Below the pieces are notes generated by a model that was not told the DNA's origin, ran no database searches, and saw only the letters and a list, made by a program, of their open reading frames with translations. The translations under genes and the position numbers were made by a program. From Chrysomallon squamiferum (Eukaryota; Mollusca; Gastropoda; Neomphalida; Peltospiridae): 62,000 bases of DNA. The DNA is taken from positions 4,796,443 to 4,858,442 of the forward strand of contig CM022672.1 of assembly GCA_012295275.1 (NCBI GenBank), in the 5' to 3' direction. Positions 25,743 through 46,671 of this stretch are shown piece by piece (position 1 is the first letter of the stretch; each line of letters opens with the position of its first letter).

Positions 25743-27353
25743 ATGGCAGTAAACAGCGAGTTATCGTCTTCGTTAACTAACGTTCTCAGAAGAATAAACG
25801 CTGTCTCTGCAATAACAGGAGTAAGAACATTTTCTTGTAAAATGCAGCCTTAGTGACATTACTTTAGAACATTATATATTGCTATTGATTTTGGCAGTGA
25901 AGGTCAGCACGAAGGAGGGATTTGCATGAGTGGGGGGGTTGGATACCAGGCTTGAGAATGGGTTGTTGATAACTTTAAGTCATGCGTAACAGCCAACCCA
26001 GCTGCACTAACATAATAATTCTTAAATGTTCGTTAGTTAGTTTATCGATTCTACATTATTATTAAATCAATATTATTTATTGTCAAAAGAAATAATTATG
26101 AAATGTATCAACCATTTTAAAAAGAAAATGCCCTAATTAATGTTGAACCAAACGCCACACATTTTGTAGGCTAAGGGTGATTGACCCTGCTGTTCGTGTA
26201 CTCTTTAGCCCGCTTCTTAATGCATGGCTAGCAAATATATAACAATAATATTATTGAGATAAATGTTTTCTTTTTTAAGTTAAAATTTCTCTGTATGAAA
26301 TAATGCTGAATTAATGGAATAAATGTTATTATTATAAATTGATGAATTGCAAAAAATAAATAAATAAAAGGATATAGAATATGTATTTAGGCTCTCTTCT
26401 TCCAAAAACACTGTTAAAGCTATAGGCATTTGTAGATTTAATTATCAAATAATAAACCAGATATGAATATGCATTAATGTTTTTGTTGTTGTTAATGTAA
26501 TTTTTAAATTATCGTCAATATTATTATTATTATTATTTTTACGTTTACTTGAAATTACTTTACATATATCAATTAAAAATAATAGAAATATGTAATTTTT
26601 AGTAATCTATTGGGGGTGTCATTGTGTGTGTGTGCCAAATGGGTATAATAATAGTAAATGTAGTAGATAATACAAACCTCACAATTCAGATTTGGTCTGT
26701 TCAAGCTGAACATTCTTCTTATACTCATTCACAACATTTTTGTAAAAATTCAAATTTTATTTAAAGCATAGGCTAAATAGACTAAATATATTTTGCATAT
26801 ATCCAAATAATTTTTACTATTATCTTTTTTTTGTTGCAGATAATAAAGTAAGACAATAAAATAAGTGTTAAAGGAAGATAACAGCTTTCTTTCTCTCTTT
26901 TTCTCTCTCAACATCTCTCTTCCTCATTCTTTCTTTTTTCTTCCTTTTTTTTAAAAATTATTTTGTTTAATTTGTTTTTAATACATGAACAAAATCCCTG
27001 TCAGGCTGAGCATAATGTTTTTATTTATAGTAATTTAATTGATAAAATTGATATCTGTAATAATATATTAATTTTGACAGTGATAAATATAATTGTTATG
27101 ATTTATTGTTTTCAGAGACCAGTGCGTTTAGTGGCTGTGAGTAAAACGAAACCAGTAGAACAAATTATATCAGCTTATGGATTTGGGCAGAGACATTTTG
27201 GAGAAAACTATGTAAGTTTCTCTTGAAAATCTCAAAAAATCTGTACAACAGATTTCACAGAATTGTTGTTACTGTTATTATTATTGTTATGAAAAGTAGT
27301 AATAGCAATAGTAGCAGTAGTAGTAGTGTATATTTTTTTATTATTATGCTCCA

Positions 27354-27387
<34 letters not shown>

Positions 27388-28863
27388 TTTATTTTTTCAG
27401 AATTCTTGCTTGAGACTCTCACAGTATAATATAAATATTCATGAAACTTTCCTATAATAATTACAGCCCCAGTGTCTCATAATTTTTATTTTAACGTTCA
27501 AACAAACATACACACCTTGTTTCCATGTATTAAAGCGGATGTAGATACGTTTTGTACATAATGATTAATCTTGGAACATCTGCCTTGATTAAAATTGTTA
27601 TTTGTTATTCGCACACATCTTACCTCTGCTGAAAGAGTTATTAATATTTAGACCACTTGGTGTTGTTAGCATCTTAAAATTCTGACATAGAGAAGTTTAG
27701 ATTCATACTAACTATAATTTAATACTGACATCTAAGTGTATACGAATTGTACCATCAGAAAACCTGATAACATTCTTGTATACTTCCAGATCCACATTTT
27801 AAATTTTATTTATAAAAACATTATCAACCTTTAATAATATATTTTAAACATCTGTAATAATAAATTTTTAGAAAATCATTTTGACTCACATAATTATTTC
27901 TTTCTGACCTGCTCCTATTTCAAACAGTAAAATGTTATAAATGTTCCCAGTGTTGCTAAGAAACAAGTGAGCTGCTGGAATTAAACTTAGGTGTTTATGC
28001 TTTCACAGACCTCCTTAAATATATCTTTAGTGTTTGGTATAAAAAATAAAATAACAGGAGAATTCTGCAGGTTGGTTCAAATATGTCGATAGATTTTGTG
28101 AAAATGAAAAAAAAAAACAGTCCACCCACCTCCATGAAAAACTTTTATCTATGTCATTCTGAGAATAATTTATGACTTTATTAATAAATTTAAAAACATT
28201 TATTTTAATGTTAGGTACAAGAACTGGAAGAGAAAGGTCATTCCTCACAGGTAAAAATAAATAAAAGATAAACACACATGCATGCATGCATGCACGTGTG
28301 CACACACACACATACACACACACACACACATGCATATTTTATGGAGGAAATAACTAACTGAATAAAAATGAAAGTAATTATTATCACAAGTTACTGAACT
28401 GAATTTTATTTACTCTTGGGCTATAGTCTACGACATTTGAGGATACATTCATACCATGTCCATTTTCAATATAATACTTTAAAAAAGTATTCTTTAAATA
28501 TATATTATAGAATTTCTTGCTAAAATTACTGACATGTATATCCGTTTGCATTAATATGCTACATTAATTGTGTCTGTTGTGTATATGTCTTTGTATGTAT
28601 ATTTATTTATGTTTATGTATGTATATGTCTGTGTGTGTGTGTGTGTGTGTGGGTCTGGATATGTCTGTATATGCAAACATATATCTGTCTGTATGTGTTG
28701 ATATATAATTTGAAAGTAAGCTGAATATTTCAGATTCTTGAGAAATGTCCTGACATCAGATGGCATTTCATAGGACATCTTCAAAGAAACAAAGTGAACA
28801 AGGTCCTTGGTAATTTTTTACTTTTGTAAAAAAAAAATTAATTATATATATATGAAAATTAAA

Positions 28864-28902
<39 letters not shown>

Positions 28903-31814
28903 TAATAATAATAATAATAATGGTGTTGATAAATATAATACATTTTCATAGACTAGTGTGCTATATTCAGGGATAGTTAAACAGTTTTTTATTTTTTTTT
29001 TTTTTTTTATTTTATTTATTTATTTATTAAATTTAACTTAGATTTTCAAAAATATGGAGATGTATATACATATGTGACCTTACTTGACAGAATATGATAT
29101 CTTAATTTTTTTCAGTTAATTTGTGAATTTCTCAACAAACAAAAATAAATAATAAAGTTTATAAATACAACTTAACAAATGTAAAAAAAAAAAAAAATAT
29201 ATATATTTTTCAGCTGTTCCAAATCTACATCTGATAGAAACAATAGATTCAGAGAAACTTGCTGAAACCGTGAACTCTTCTTGGGGAAGGCTGAAAAAAC
29301 CAGGCTGTTTGAAGATCATGGTACAGATTAACACCAGTGAGGAGGACAGTAAGTGCAACATCATGGAATGTAACTGTCTGCACTCTCCAGTTATTTTAAT
29401 TCAAAGGCAATCTTAAAGAAAGCCATTCTGTTTAATTTTGATGAAAACAGTTGTATTTGATTTTAATGCAGATTAGTGTATTTGATTTGAATGGAGATTA
29501 CTGTATTTACATTTAATGTAAATTATTATTTTTTTATTTTAAAGGTAGCTTCTATAGATGATATTATGTGGTTATGTTTGTATAATTGTTATGAATGTAT
29601 CTTTGATTATTTTAATATTTTGTAAACCGTCACGTCTTACATTACAGATAAACATGGCTGTGAGAAGTCTGAGGCAGTAGGACTAGTGAAGTACGTCTTA
29701 GAGAAGTGTACCAGACTGGAATTCACTGGTCTCATGACTATTGGATCTCTGCACCACAACCTCAAATATGGGCCGAATCCAGATTTTCAGGTTGAAATCT
29801 AAATGTCCTTCTTTTCTGATTTTCTTTATTTTCGTATCTCATTAATTGATATTAGTGAATAGAGAAATTTTAAAATAAAATCAGAATGATTTAAATTGTT
29901 GTGGGTCATCTGGAGGTGGGTTTTTTTTATTTTTATAAATTTGATAAATTGATACATGAAGAGAGTCAGTTGTTGGATGTATCCAGTAATGAAATCCTGC
30001 ACAAAATTAGTAATAACTAGGAGTAATTCACTTTGTTCCAATGTATTTTTCTCAGGACCACTCGTGTTGTCTGCTTTTATTCAGACTCTCAAGGTAGAGA
30101 AGTCAAAAAACCTAAAAAAACTATTAATATTTTGAAATGACATTTAACATTCAGGCTTTTGGTTCATTTGACTTGCATGTTTAAAGAGTGAATGACTGCT
30201 CATTGTGTTTGTTTTTTAACTCATAAAAGATAATAATTCAATATGTCATAAATGGTAGACGTTTAGGCCACTGGATACACTTCCTAAATATACAAGTTTA
30301 AAAATGAAAACGATTCCAATGTTATTACTTAGGAACAGGAATTTATGGTACAATAGCAGCTTCTGTCATAAATCATTATTATTCAAACATGTCAGTACTA
30401 ATATTTGTTGTCTCTTATTTAGGTTTAGGCTAACTTTTATTTCCATATTAACAGCTGAAAATCTTTTCTTTTAATAAAACTATGAAAGAAGATAAGTTAT
30501 TTGAATATTTTGCAGTGCCTGGTTCGTTGTTGTGAGGATATCTGTAAGCAGCTGGAACTGGACATCAACAAAGTTGAACTCAGTATGGGAATGTCTGGAG
30601 ATTTTGAACATGCGGTAAGAACTGCTAAACTGAATATCACAACAGCATCATGACGTTATTGCTGTTACTATTGTTATTACAGGTTTATTCCATAACAAAA
30701 GTCCCAAAGGTTTGGTCACCCAACTTTCTGTTATTTTTATGTTAGCTGAATAATTGTATAATTTAATTTGTGTACATCATAAGATTCAGTGGAAGATTCC
30801 AAACAAGTAACCCTGGTGATCTGTTTATTGTGTGACCCAGTAACATTTCAAATTATGAATAATCAACCTATTTTATTATTACTATATTTGTTGATCCAAA
30901 TAGAAATGAATCCAATTTGTCAGATTTAAAAACAATTTTCCTGCTGAAAACTTTACAGGTTGACATTCAGAAATCTGGTATCCTCCAGATCTGAGGATTG
31001 CCGGATTTTCAAAAATACCCGATTTTTTGGGGGGTTATATATGGTGTATATATTTAACAGAAAATTTCTACCTGTATACAGCAGCAAATAAATGATAAAA
31101 TGAGAATGAATGAACAGGAATGCCTGATAGCAGGTGCAAGCAAGACTCGACAGCTGATTCTGGAGTACAGTGCCATCAAAACATAAACGGTGCCTCCAGA
31201 AAACAATGGCGCACCAACATGGTAAATCTGAAAATGCACTCCAAAATCCATGCCGGAAATCTGAAGGAACCAGATTTTCAATGGCTGGATTTTTAATGTC
31301 AACCTGTATTAAAATTTTAATGTTACATATTTCTGAACAAATTACGAATAGGTCACTGGATCAATGTTTCTAAGCACGACAGTTTGGCCAGTTCCCATTC
31401 AAACCAGTGTACCATAAATAGTTTATTAAAGGTCTTGGTATATACTTTCCTGTCCATGGCAAGATACATGTAAAAGATTCTTTGCATCTAACTGAAAAAA
31501 AACACCCCAAAACAGACCATCCAAGCAGGACCATAAATAGCAGGATTTCCTAATTATATTTATAGTGACTAGTGATATGAATACAGTCATATAATCATCA
31601 ATTAAAAATGTTTTGCAAGGATTCTAAGTTAAATAAAACATTTCCTCTTCCTTTTTCACAGATAGAACAGGGAAGCACCAGTGTGAGGATTGGAAGCACG
31701 ATATTTGGTGCGAGAACGTACCCAAACAAACCAGACCACCCGAGTTCAAATGTCGTCGACACAGTTAATTGTCAGGCATTGGATGATAAAGAGCTAAAAG
31801 CTGATCTGGTTTAA
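25743..31814 (+). CDS. PLPBP: Pyridoxal phosphate homeostasis protein (YggS/PROSC family)
   Basis: Binds PLP without catalysing a known reaction and buffers free vitamin B6 cofactor in cytosol and mitochondria. Eight coding exons join in phase: 25743-25820, 27116-27211, 28215-28250, 28734-28809, 29214-29348, 29648-29790, 30516-30614 and 31662-31814 (TAA). The product is 271 aa against about 275 in human. The PLP-lysine motif is in [13 protein letters not shown]. Further signatures are [83 protein letters not shown] and VRIGSTIFG, covering the TIM-barrel phosphate-binding loop. The first exon ([20 protein letters not shown]) is short and matches the family's N-terminal helix. The third exon is only 36 bases. 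The gene is head-to-head with PANK and tail-to-tail with LAP3. Confidence 0.95.
30956..31306. mobile_element. TIR MITE in PLPBP intron 7
   Basis: The ends CAGGTTGACATTCAGAAATC and the inverted ATTTTTAATGTCAACCTG form a terminal inverted repeat with CAGG termini. TA dinucleotides flank both ends (30954-30955 and 31307-31308). Internal CCGGATTTT and inverted AATCC-type motifs repeat near each end. There is no transposase, and the 351-base length is typical of a MITE. A fragment sharing ATCCGGCAATCCT occurs near 58780. Tc1/mariner/pogo type by ends and target site. Confidence 0.8.
31385..31655 (+). mobile_element. Degenerate molluscan-type SINE in PLPBP intron 7
   Basis: The series AGGTCTTGGTATATACTTTC, CCATGGCAAGATACATGTAA, AAGATTCTTTGCAT, ATATAATCATCAATTAAAAA and GTTAAATAAAACATTTCCTC follows the order of a repeat I recall as widespread in molluscan genomes (TGTGGAAAAGTGCATATAAAAGATCCCTTGC ... 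GTTAAATAAAACATTTCCTTCC in other species, quoted in part from memory). It ends about seven bases before the acceptor of the last PLPBP exon. A related fragment lies at about 34565-34680. Confidence 0.5.
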
Positions 31815-32643
31815 GGAACAAAAATCTCAATGAAAATACTCACTAAAAGCATTCTTTCTTGGCTGATGTTTTTGTCAGACTTGAGGACATCCATAAAGTA
31901 CATACATCTGAAATCTCTTAGCCCATTTTACACTATGTACATATTTTGTATGGTAATCCCTCTTTGTTTTGTGCATTTGATAAATCATGCTGAATATGAT
32001 TCAGTTTTAAAACTGTTTTTGTAAATATTTTACTAAAAACTTGACGTTTAAAAACTTTTTCAACTGCAGAATTCTTTTATGCCTGTATATTCTTCATACA
32101 TAATATCAAAACTTCTGCTCTCTGTTTATGTATGTTATGGATGACCTGTCTGATTATTGTTTTCCTATATACAAATTATTATGTATTTTCAAAAGACATT
32201 AATACTTTGTTAAAATCTTCATTATCAATTTGCTGTATGTGATATCTTTTTGTTATTTTTAAAACCATTTAATTTTTTAATTATAGTAATATAAATTATG
32301 AATATTTTTTCTGCTTTTTTAAAAAAGTGGATTCCTAGCCATTGTAGGAGAAAAAAAAGGGGGGTTATGAAAGCTTGTTAAAATTACTATTACATTTCAT
32401 GGAACTGTGATGTGCAGTGGTTCCCTAAGTGGGCAAAATCTGAGGAGGCTATAAAGGTATTTAATTTGTAGTTTCTCCTATCTTTCATCGAATGTGCGTT
32501 GTAAATCAGAATTCTTTACAGTATTATGAAATGGCTGGAGATGAAGATAAGTAACCAGGGAGATGGTGATACTGTTTTATGGTTCTGTAAAAACAAAATT
32601 ATGGTTTAAAAAGAAAGAAAGAAAGAAAGAAAAGCTTAACTGA

Positions 32644-32657
32644 AATAAAAGAATAAA
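32644..32657 (+). terminator. Candidate PLPBP polyadenylation signals
   Basis: Two AATAAA hexamers (32644-32649 and 32652-32657), about 830 bases after the stop. Other AATAAA sites exist further on (for example near 33259), so the true end is unknown. The rest of 31815-35180 is AT-rich intergenic or UTR sequence with a 27-base T-run at 33831-33857 and repeat fragments. Confidence 0.35.
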
Positions 32658-33826
32658 GAACACAAAACTTTTTAATATTATTTTTATCAGTGAGTTTACC
32701 TGAGACACATCTGAAATGTATACATGTTAGTGACACTACTAAAATTACTATCGGGTGTTTTATGGGCTGAAGAAGTACAGGATGTTCATAATTAGGTAGC
32801 AGCAATTAAGTTGATATTGTGTCATCCAGTCGAATTAAAAATATAGATACTTACAAAAAGAAATTCGTAAATGGTTATAACAATGATATAATTTTAAATA
32901 CTCATGTTTTCTTTTATCTTTTAAAATTAGTTTCCAATATTACTGTTCAGCAGTTAATGGAGATGCTGCCTAAATATTTTATTCTCGTTAGATTAGCTCA
33001 TTATGCTTAGACGTGTTGACAAATTGTAAATTATTTTTCTCATTTATTTATATATATATATATGTGCTGCAGATGTTTTTGCTTAAATATTGTGCACAAT
33101 TTTAGTTGTGTTTTTAATGTTTTTTTATCAATGTTTTATTAATTGTGGACATTATATTGGTGGAGGAAATATTTACTTGCCATTGTTACCAGTAACGATA
33201 CACTACCAACATGAATACCAGCACACACACACACACACACATATATATGTATAGTGTAATAAACATAGACATCTATGTACATAAAGTATGTTTTATTTAC
33301 AGTTTTCACACTTTAAGTAGTTCTGAATAATATATAGGGTGTAATATACATGTTAATATTTTCACAATTAATTTCATCTAATTATGTTCTCACATGTTAC
33401 CAGTAAATGTTCAAATCGTTGTTACCTGAAAATAAATATCTATATAAAATTTATTTCAATCAAGTTGATAAATTGATGAAAATGTAAATTTAAAAAATAT
33501 ATATACATGTATATGTACTTTTGTTTTATGTTCAAGTCTTTGTAAAAATGTACATATAATTATGCAGAGGGTTATAAATACACTTAAAAATCCAGGAAAG
33601 TAAAACAAGTCTAATATCACAATGCTGGTTCAAAATTAAGTGCAGATGGCCATAATATGTGAATGGAACAAACATGGAATCCATGGAATTGTTTTAGTTA
33701 TTGGAAAATTTGGCCTATCACAGTATGCAGTGAATTTTTTTTCAAATAATTGTTTTGTCACTAAACACCAACCTTTGCTAATAAATAAAATCTGACAAAA
33801 AGACCATTCTGAATGTGACACATTTC

Positions 33827-33857
<31 letters not shown>

Positions 33858-34123
33858 GTTGATGTCATTTAATACATAAAATCAATATATATAAAGTAAT
33901 TTTGCCAAATATATATTTACTTTTTATTGTTTACTTTTACCATCATTGCAAAGTTTCTCTTCATAACTAAACATAATTTTTTTAACAATATCTGATCTCA
34001 AAAATGATGGGGTAAATGGTTTGTCTCCCTGCTTCCTTCTGAAGTCATTTTATTGTCATATTTTATTATTATCAATGTTGGGGTTAAGTAAAATAAAAAA
34101 AATACCTCAGATATAAAATGTAT

Positions 34124-34198
34124 TAATAAAGCAACCTCAGGAAATACATTACTAAAAACAAATGTCTTTGCTACATTATTTTGCAAACTATATTATTA
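34124..34198 (-). repeat. Inverted partner of the repeat at 35883-35955
   Basis: The reverse complement (AATAATATAGTTTGCAAAAT, then GTAGCAAAGACATTTG, GTAATGTATTTCCTG and GGTTGCT) matches the plus-strand copy at 35883-35955 with few differences. It lies downstream of the LAP3 stop. Confidence 0.8.
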
Positions 34199-35180
34199 AA
34201 AAAATGATAAAATTGTGGTTTTTTGATACCATCTTAAATTATGCATAGCTTGATCAAATGTGCAATTGAAATTTTGTGTTAAATGCAGTCAAGTTAAATC
34301 TTCTTCAGGTGTACAGCTCTTGTAGTACAGGTCTGATGTAGGTTTTAAATAAATTTATTTACACTGTTAATGTTATTTTGTTTTTCAGTTTTTGTTTAGA
34401 ACACTCTAAATGAAAGTTGTTTTATAATTGTTTGTTTTTGGACTTTGCTGCTCCCAGATTTTGAAATTTAAAATAAAACATGGTTTGTCTTCAAAACTGT
34501 GGTTCTGGGGCAATTTCTTGTTTTTTTTTCAAATTTTGTTTTAAATGCAGTCAAGTATAGCTTACTCATCTGTGGAAAAGTGCATATAAAAGATTCTCTA
34601 CTGTGAATTGGAAAGTGTACCTGACACTTCTGAATATTGCTCTTCAGAAATAAAATTCTTTCTAGCAGCTGAAGACAGAAAATTAATGTATTTAATAATG
34701 TATATTAAAGAAAACAAACTTTAAACATCTTTGAACAAAGGATCAATCCCATTTAGGAGTTATCCTGCAATAATTTAAACCCCGTAATAACATTAATATC
34801 ACAGGCCCATACAAATACAGAATACACTGAATAAAAATCAACAAAATAACAACAAAACACAGTAATTAGAAATTATAATATATATTGTCATAAATTTTAT
34901 ATTTTTTATACAAATGAGGTGGAGACAAGCTCCGAAGTCTACTTATTAAAACACCTACGAAAGATGATATTCAAATATAATTCTACATAAAAAAAAATGT
35001 CTCATATAATATCTCTTATCAATATATATTTAAATATTAGTCCACTTCGAAAACTTCATTTTTATATATTTTTTACAACACCTTTGTTTCAGCAGTTTAA
35101 AATATCCTGTGACAAAAGAAGAGAGCATTGTGTCAGTACGTCTTGAGGTGGACATTTGAAATTTATTTTAAAGTACTTTT

Positions 35181-43928
<8,748 letters not shown>

Positions 43929-44495
43929 TGCTAAATGTACGTGGTAAATCCATCGAGTTAATTTTCAAGACAGGCTTCACCACGTTCGCAACAAAGGTTG
44001 GCTTTCGTGTTTCATTTTATATGAAGCATACATAGGCCTAAGCATAATTTTAGAATGAAGTAAATGCCATCGAAAGTCTGGATAAATAAACAATTTTAAA
44101 AGCATAAAAAGCAAGAACGAATAATGAATAGTAGCATATTTATAATTATTATGTAGATTTTTTACAAAATAAACACACACTCACATGTAGCCACTCTGGT
44201 CGATTGACATTTTAAAGTAAAGTGCAAAACACGAATGTTATGGCAGTTATCTTATTTAGCAAATATTTCCATTTCACATCAGTTTACCCTGCATTCTTCA
44301 GCAAATATGCCTGGCTTAGAATCGACAAACATCCTTTTCAGAGCATGTTTTCTAATCAAAATGGATTTCCTGCTTTTTATTCACAGGAAATATAAACGTG
44401 ATACAACCTAGATAACCACTGTTTACTGATGGAATGACTATCGTGGACATCTTCAGACACTAATCCATAAGATCTTTAACTCTCTCTGCATTAAA
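43929..44495. promoter_or_regulatory. Probable bidirectional promoter of LAP3 and the lectin-like gene
   Basis: Only 567 bases separate the LAP3 start (minus) from the start of the lectin-like gene (plus). An ATG upstream of LAP3 (43953) opens a frame that overlaps the LAP3 start out of frame. No TATA box can be assigned confidently. Inferred from orientation and spacing. Confidence 0.45.
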
Positions 44496-44999
44496 ATGTC
44501 ATTTGTAATTTTATTTTTTCTTCGAATTTTCCTCTTTACATGTCATTCTGTTATTGCAGAAGGTAAGATTTTATAAGTAATTCTAAATCGTTTATATCTT
44601 TAAAATAAATAAATAAATAATAAACTTATGGATTTATATTCATTTAAATTTTGTTTTCATAGTTAAGTTTATTAGTTAATGCTGAAGGTAAAATTGAAAG
44701 ATGTCTGACATCTGCCTAATGTAATAAATCTTCCGCAGGAAATACCATTTTAAAATTTCTTCTTCTTTTTAATATGTATTTGTCAGTACGGTATAATAAT
44801 GAAAACAAAAGAAGAAGGGAAAAAAAATAAAAAAAAAAAAAAATATATATATATAATAATAATAATAAAAAGAAAGTAAAAGTCATATTCCAAAGAAATA
44901 AAATCCAAAATAATATCAACTTTGTATCAATATTTTAATTTCAACCTCTCTTTTCTTTTGCATTACAATATTTAACTCTGCGTATGCAACTTTCTTGGC

Positions 45000-45091
<92 letters not shown>

Positions 45092-45266
45092 TCAGGCGTT
45101 AAATACTTTTTATATAACTAAAGTCTTCGGAGAATACTCGAGGAATCTAATTCAAACCAGAGCTGCACGGCAGATTAATACAATATACCAGACTGGTTTT
45201 AGGCTTTTTTTGATGAAACTCCAGCTTGTTATTTCATTGTTATTTTTATTTATTTATTTATATTAC

Positions 45267-45306
<40 letters not shown>

Positions 45307-46063
45307 CAGTGGCCGTATATCTGACGTATGTAACATAAACTACGTATGTCTAAAGGTAATAATATCAAAAGGTAAAAAGTATATTGAAAAATTACCGACT
45401 CTGTTACGAATGGTGTATGTCATTTATATTAAATTTGTAGATCTTGTCAATGTGGCTCTCAGTAAGTCGACTTCATACAGTTCCCAAATGGCTCTGTTTT
45501 ATTCCAAGAGTGCGGTGAATGGTCGATACGAAACGTTTGCTTTCTACTTCATGAGCATGGAAGAAGAAAATCCATGGTGGACTGTTGATCTTGCCGGGAC
45601 TTACAGTATACAGTATATTTACATGGTACTACCAACCAAATCTGCCTACTCTCGTGAGTACATTCCATGTTTCAGTCACATCCATCTGTTTATCCTATTT
45701 TCACAGATTGTCTCGTTTGCTGTGACGCGATAGTACACAAACACAATATTTAGATTTTTTTCTCTTATTTTTCACTTTTCCGCTTATATACATACAAAAC
45801 ACTGTTTCTGTGACTTTCTATCTTACATCGCTAAACTAAATATTTGTATCATCATAATATTTTGCTACACAATCAAATAACTTGCCAACCGTCAAACTGG
45901 TAAGAAAACCATAACTGATGGAAAACATGAATTAAAGATCTGTTAGCGTATAAATCAATCATAAATAATTATGACTAGACGTTAACGACTCAAACGACAA
46001 TGGTAACTATGTTAAACACTGAAACATATCTTGACCGACAGAAATATCTGTAAACGAACTAAA

Positions 46064-46107
<44 letters not shown>

Positions 46108-46640
46108 TATAACAGTAATATCATCAGCAATAACAACAACAACAGTAATAATGATGACAACAACAACAACACCAACAACAATGATAAGCAAATTCGATGA
46201 CAAATTTGAGTTTCACTGTTAATATTCAGCTAACGGTTTGAGCAGCTTCACTGTATCGACTGGCAACCTTTGCCCGGATCACTTGGATCCTGTTTACAAG
46301 ATATGCTACATCCAGTCAAACCCGGCCCCACTGGGTTCTAGGTCAAACATCACCTGTAGCAGCAGCATGTACGCTCAGTTTGTGAAAATACAGCTTGGAC
46401 ACGAGGGTTATCTTGTTCTTTCCGAAGTTGAGGTGTATACACATACTAGTGAGTAATAATCTGTTTTTGTCCGACCCATACACGCACACACATATACACA
46501 CATTCACGCAGGGAATTAGAAAATTACTTTACAGTAATAAGAACTATGTGACAAAATCGAAAAACAAAACAATAGTAGGACGAAAATGTACAAATGATAT
46601 TAAAACATATTAAAATATATAACAATAATAATAATAATAA

Positions 46641-46671
<31 letters not shown>

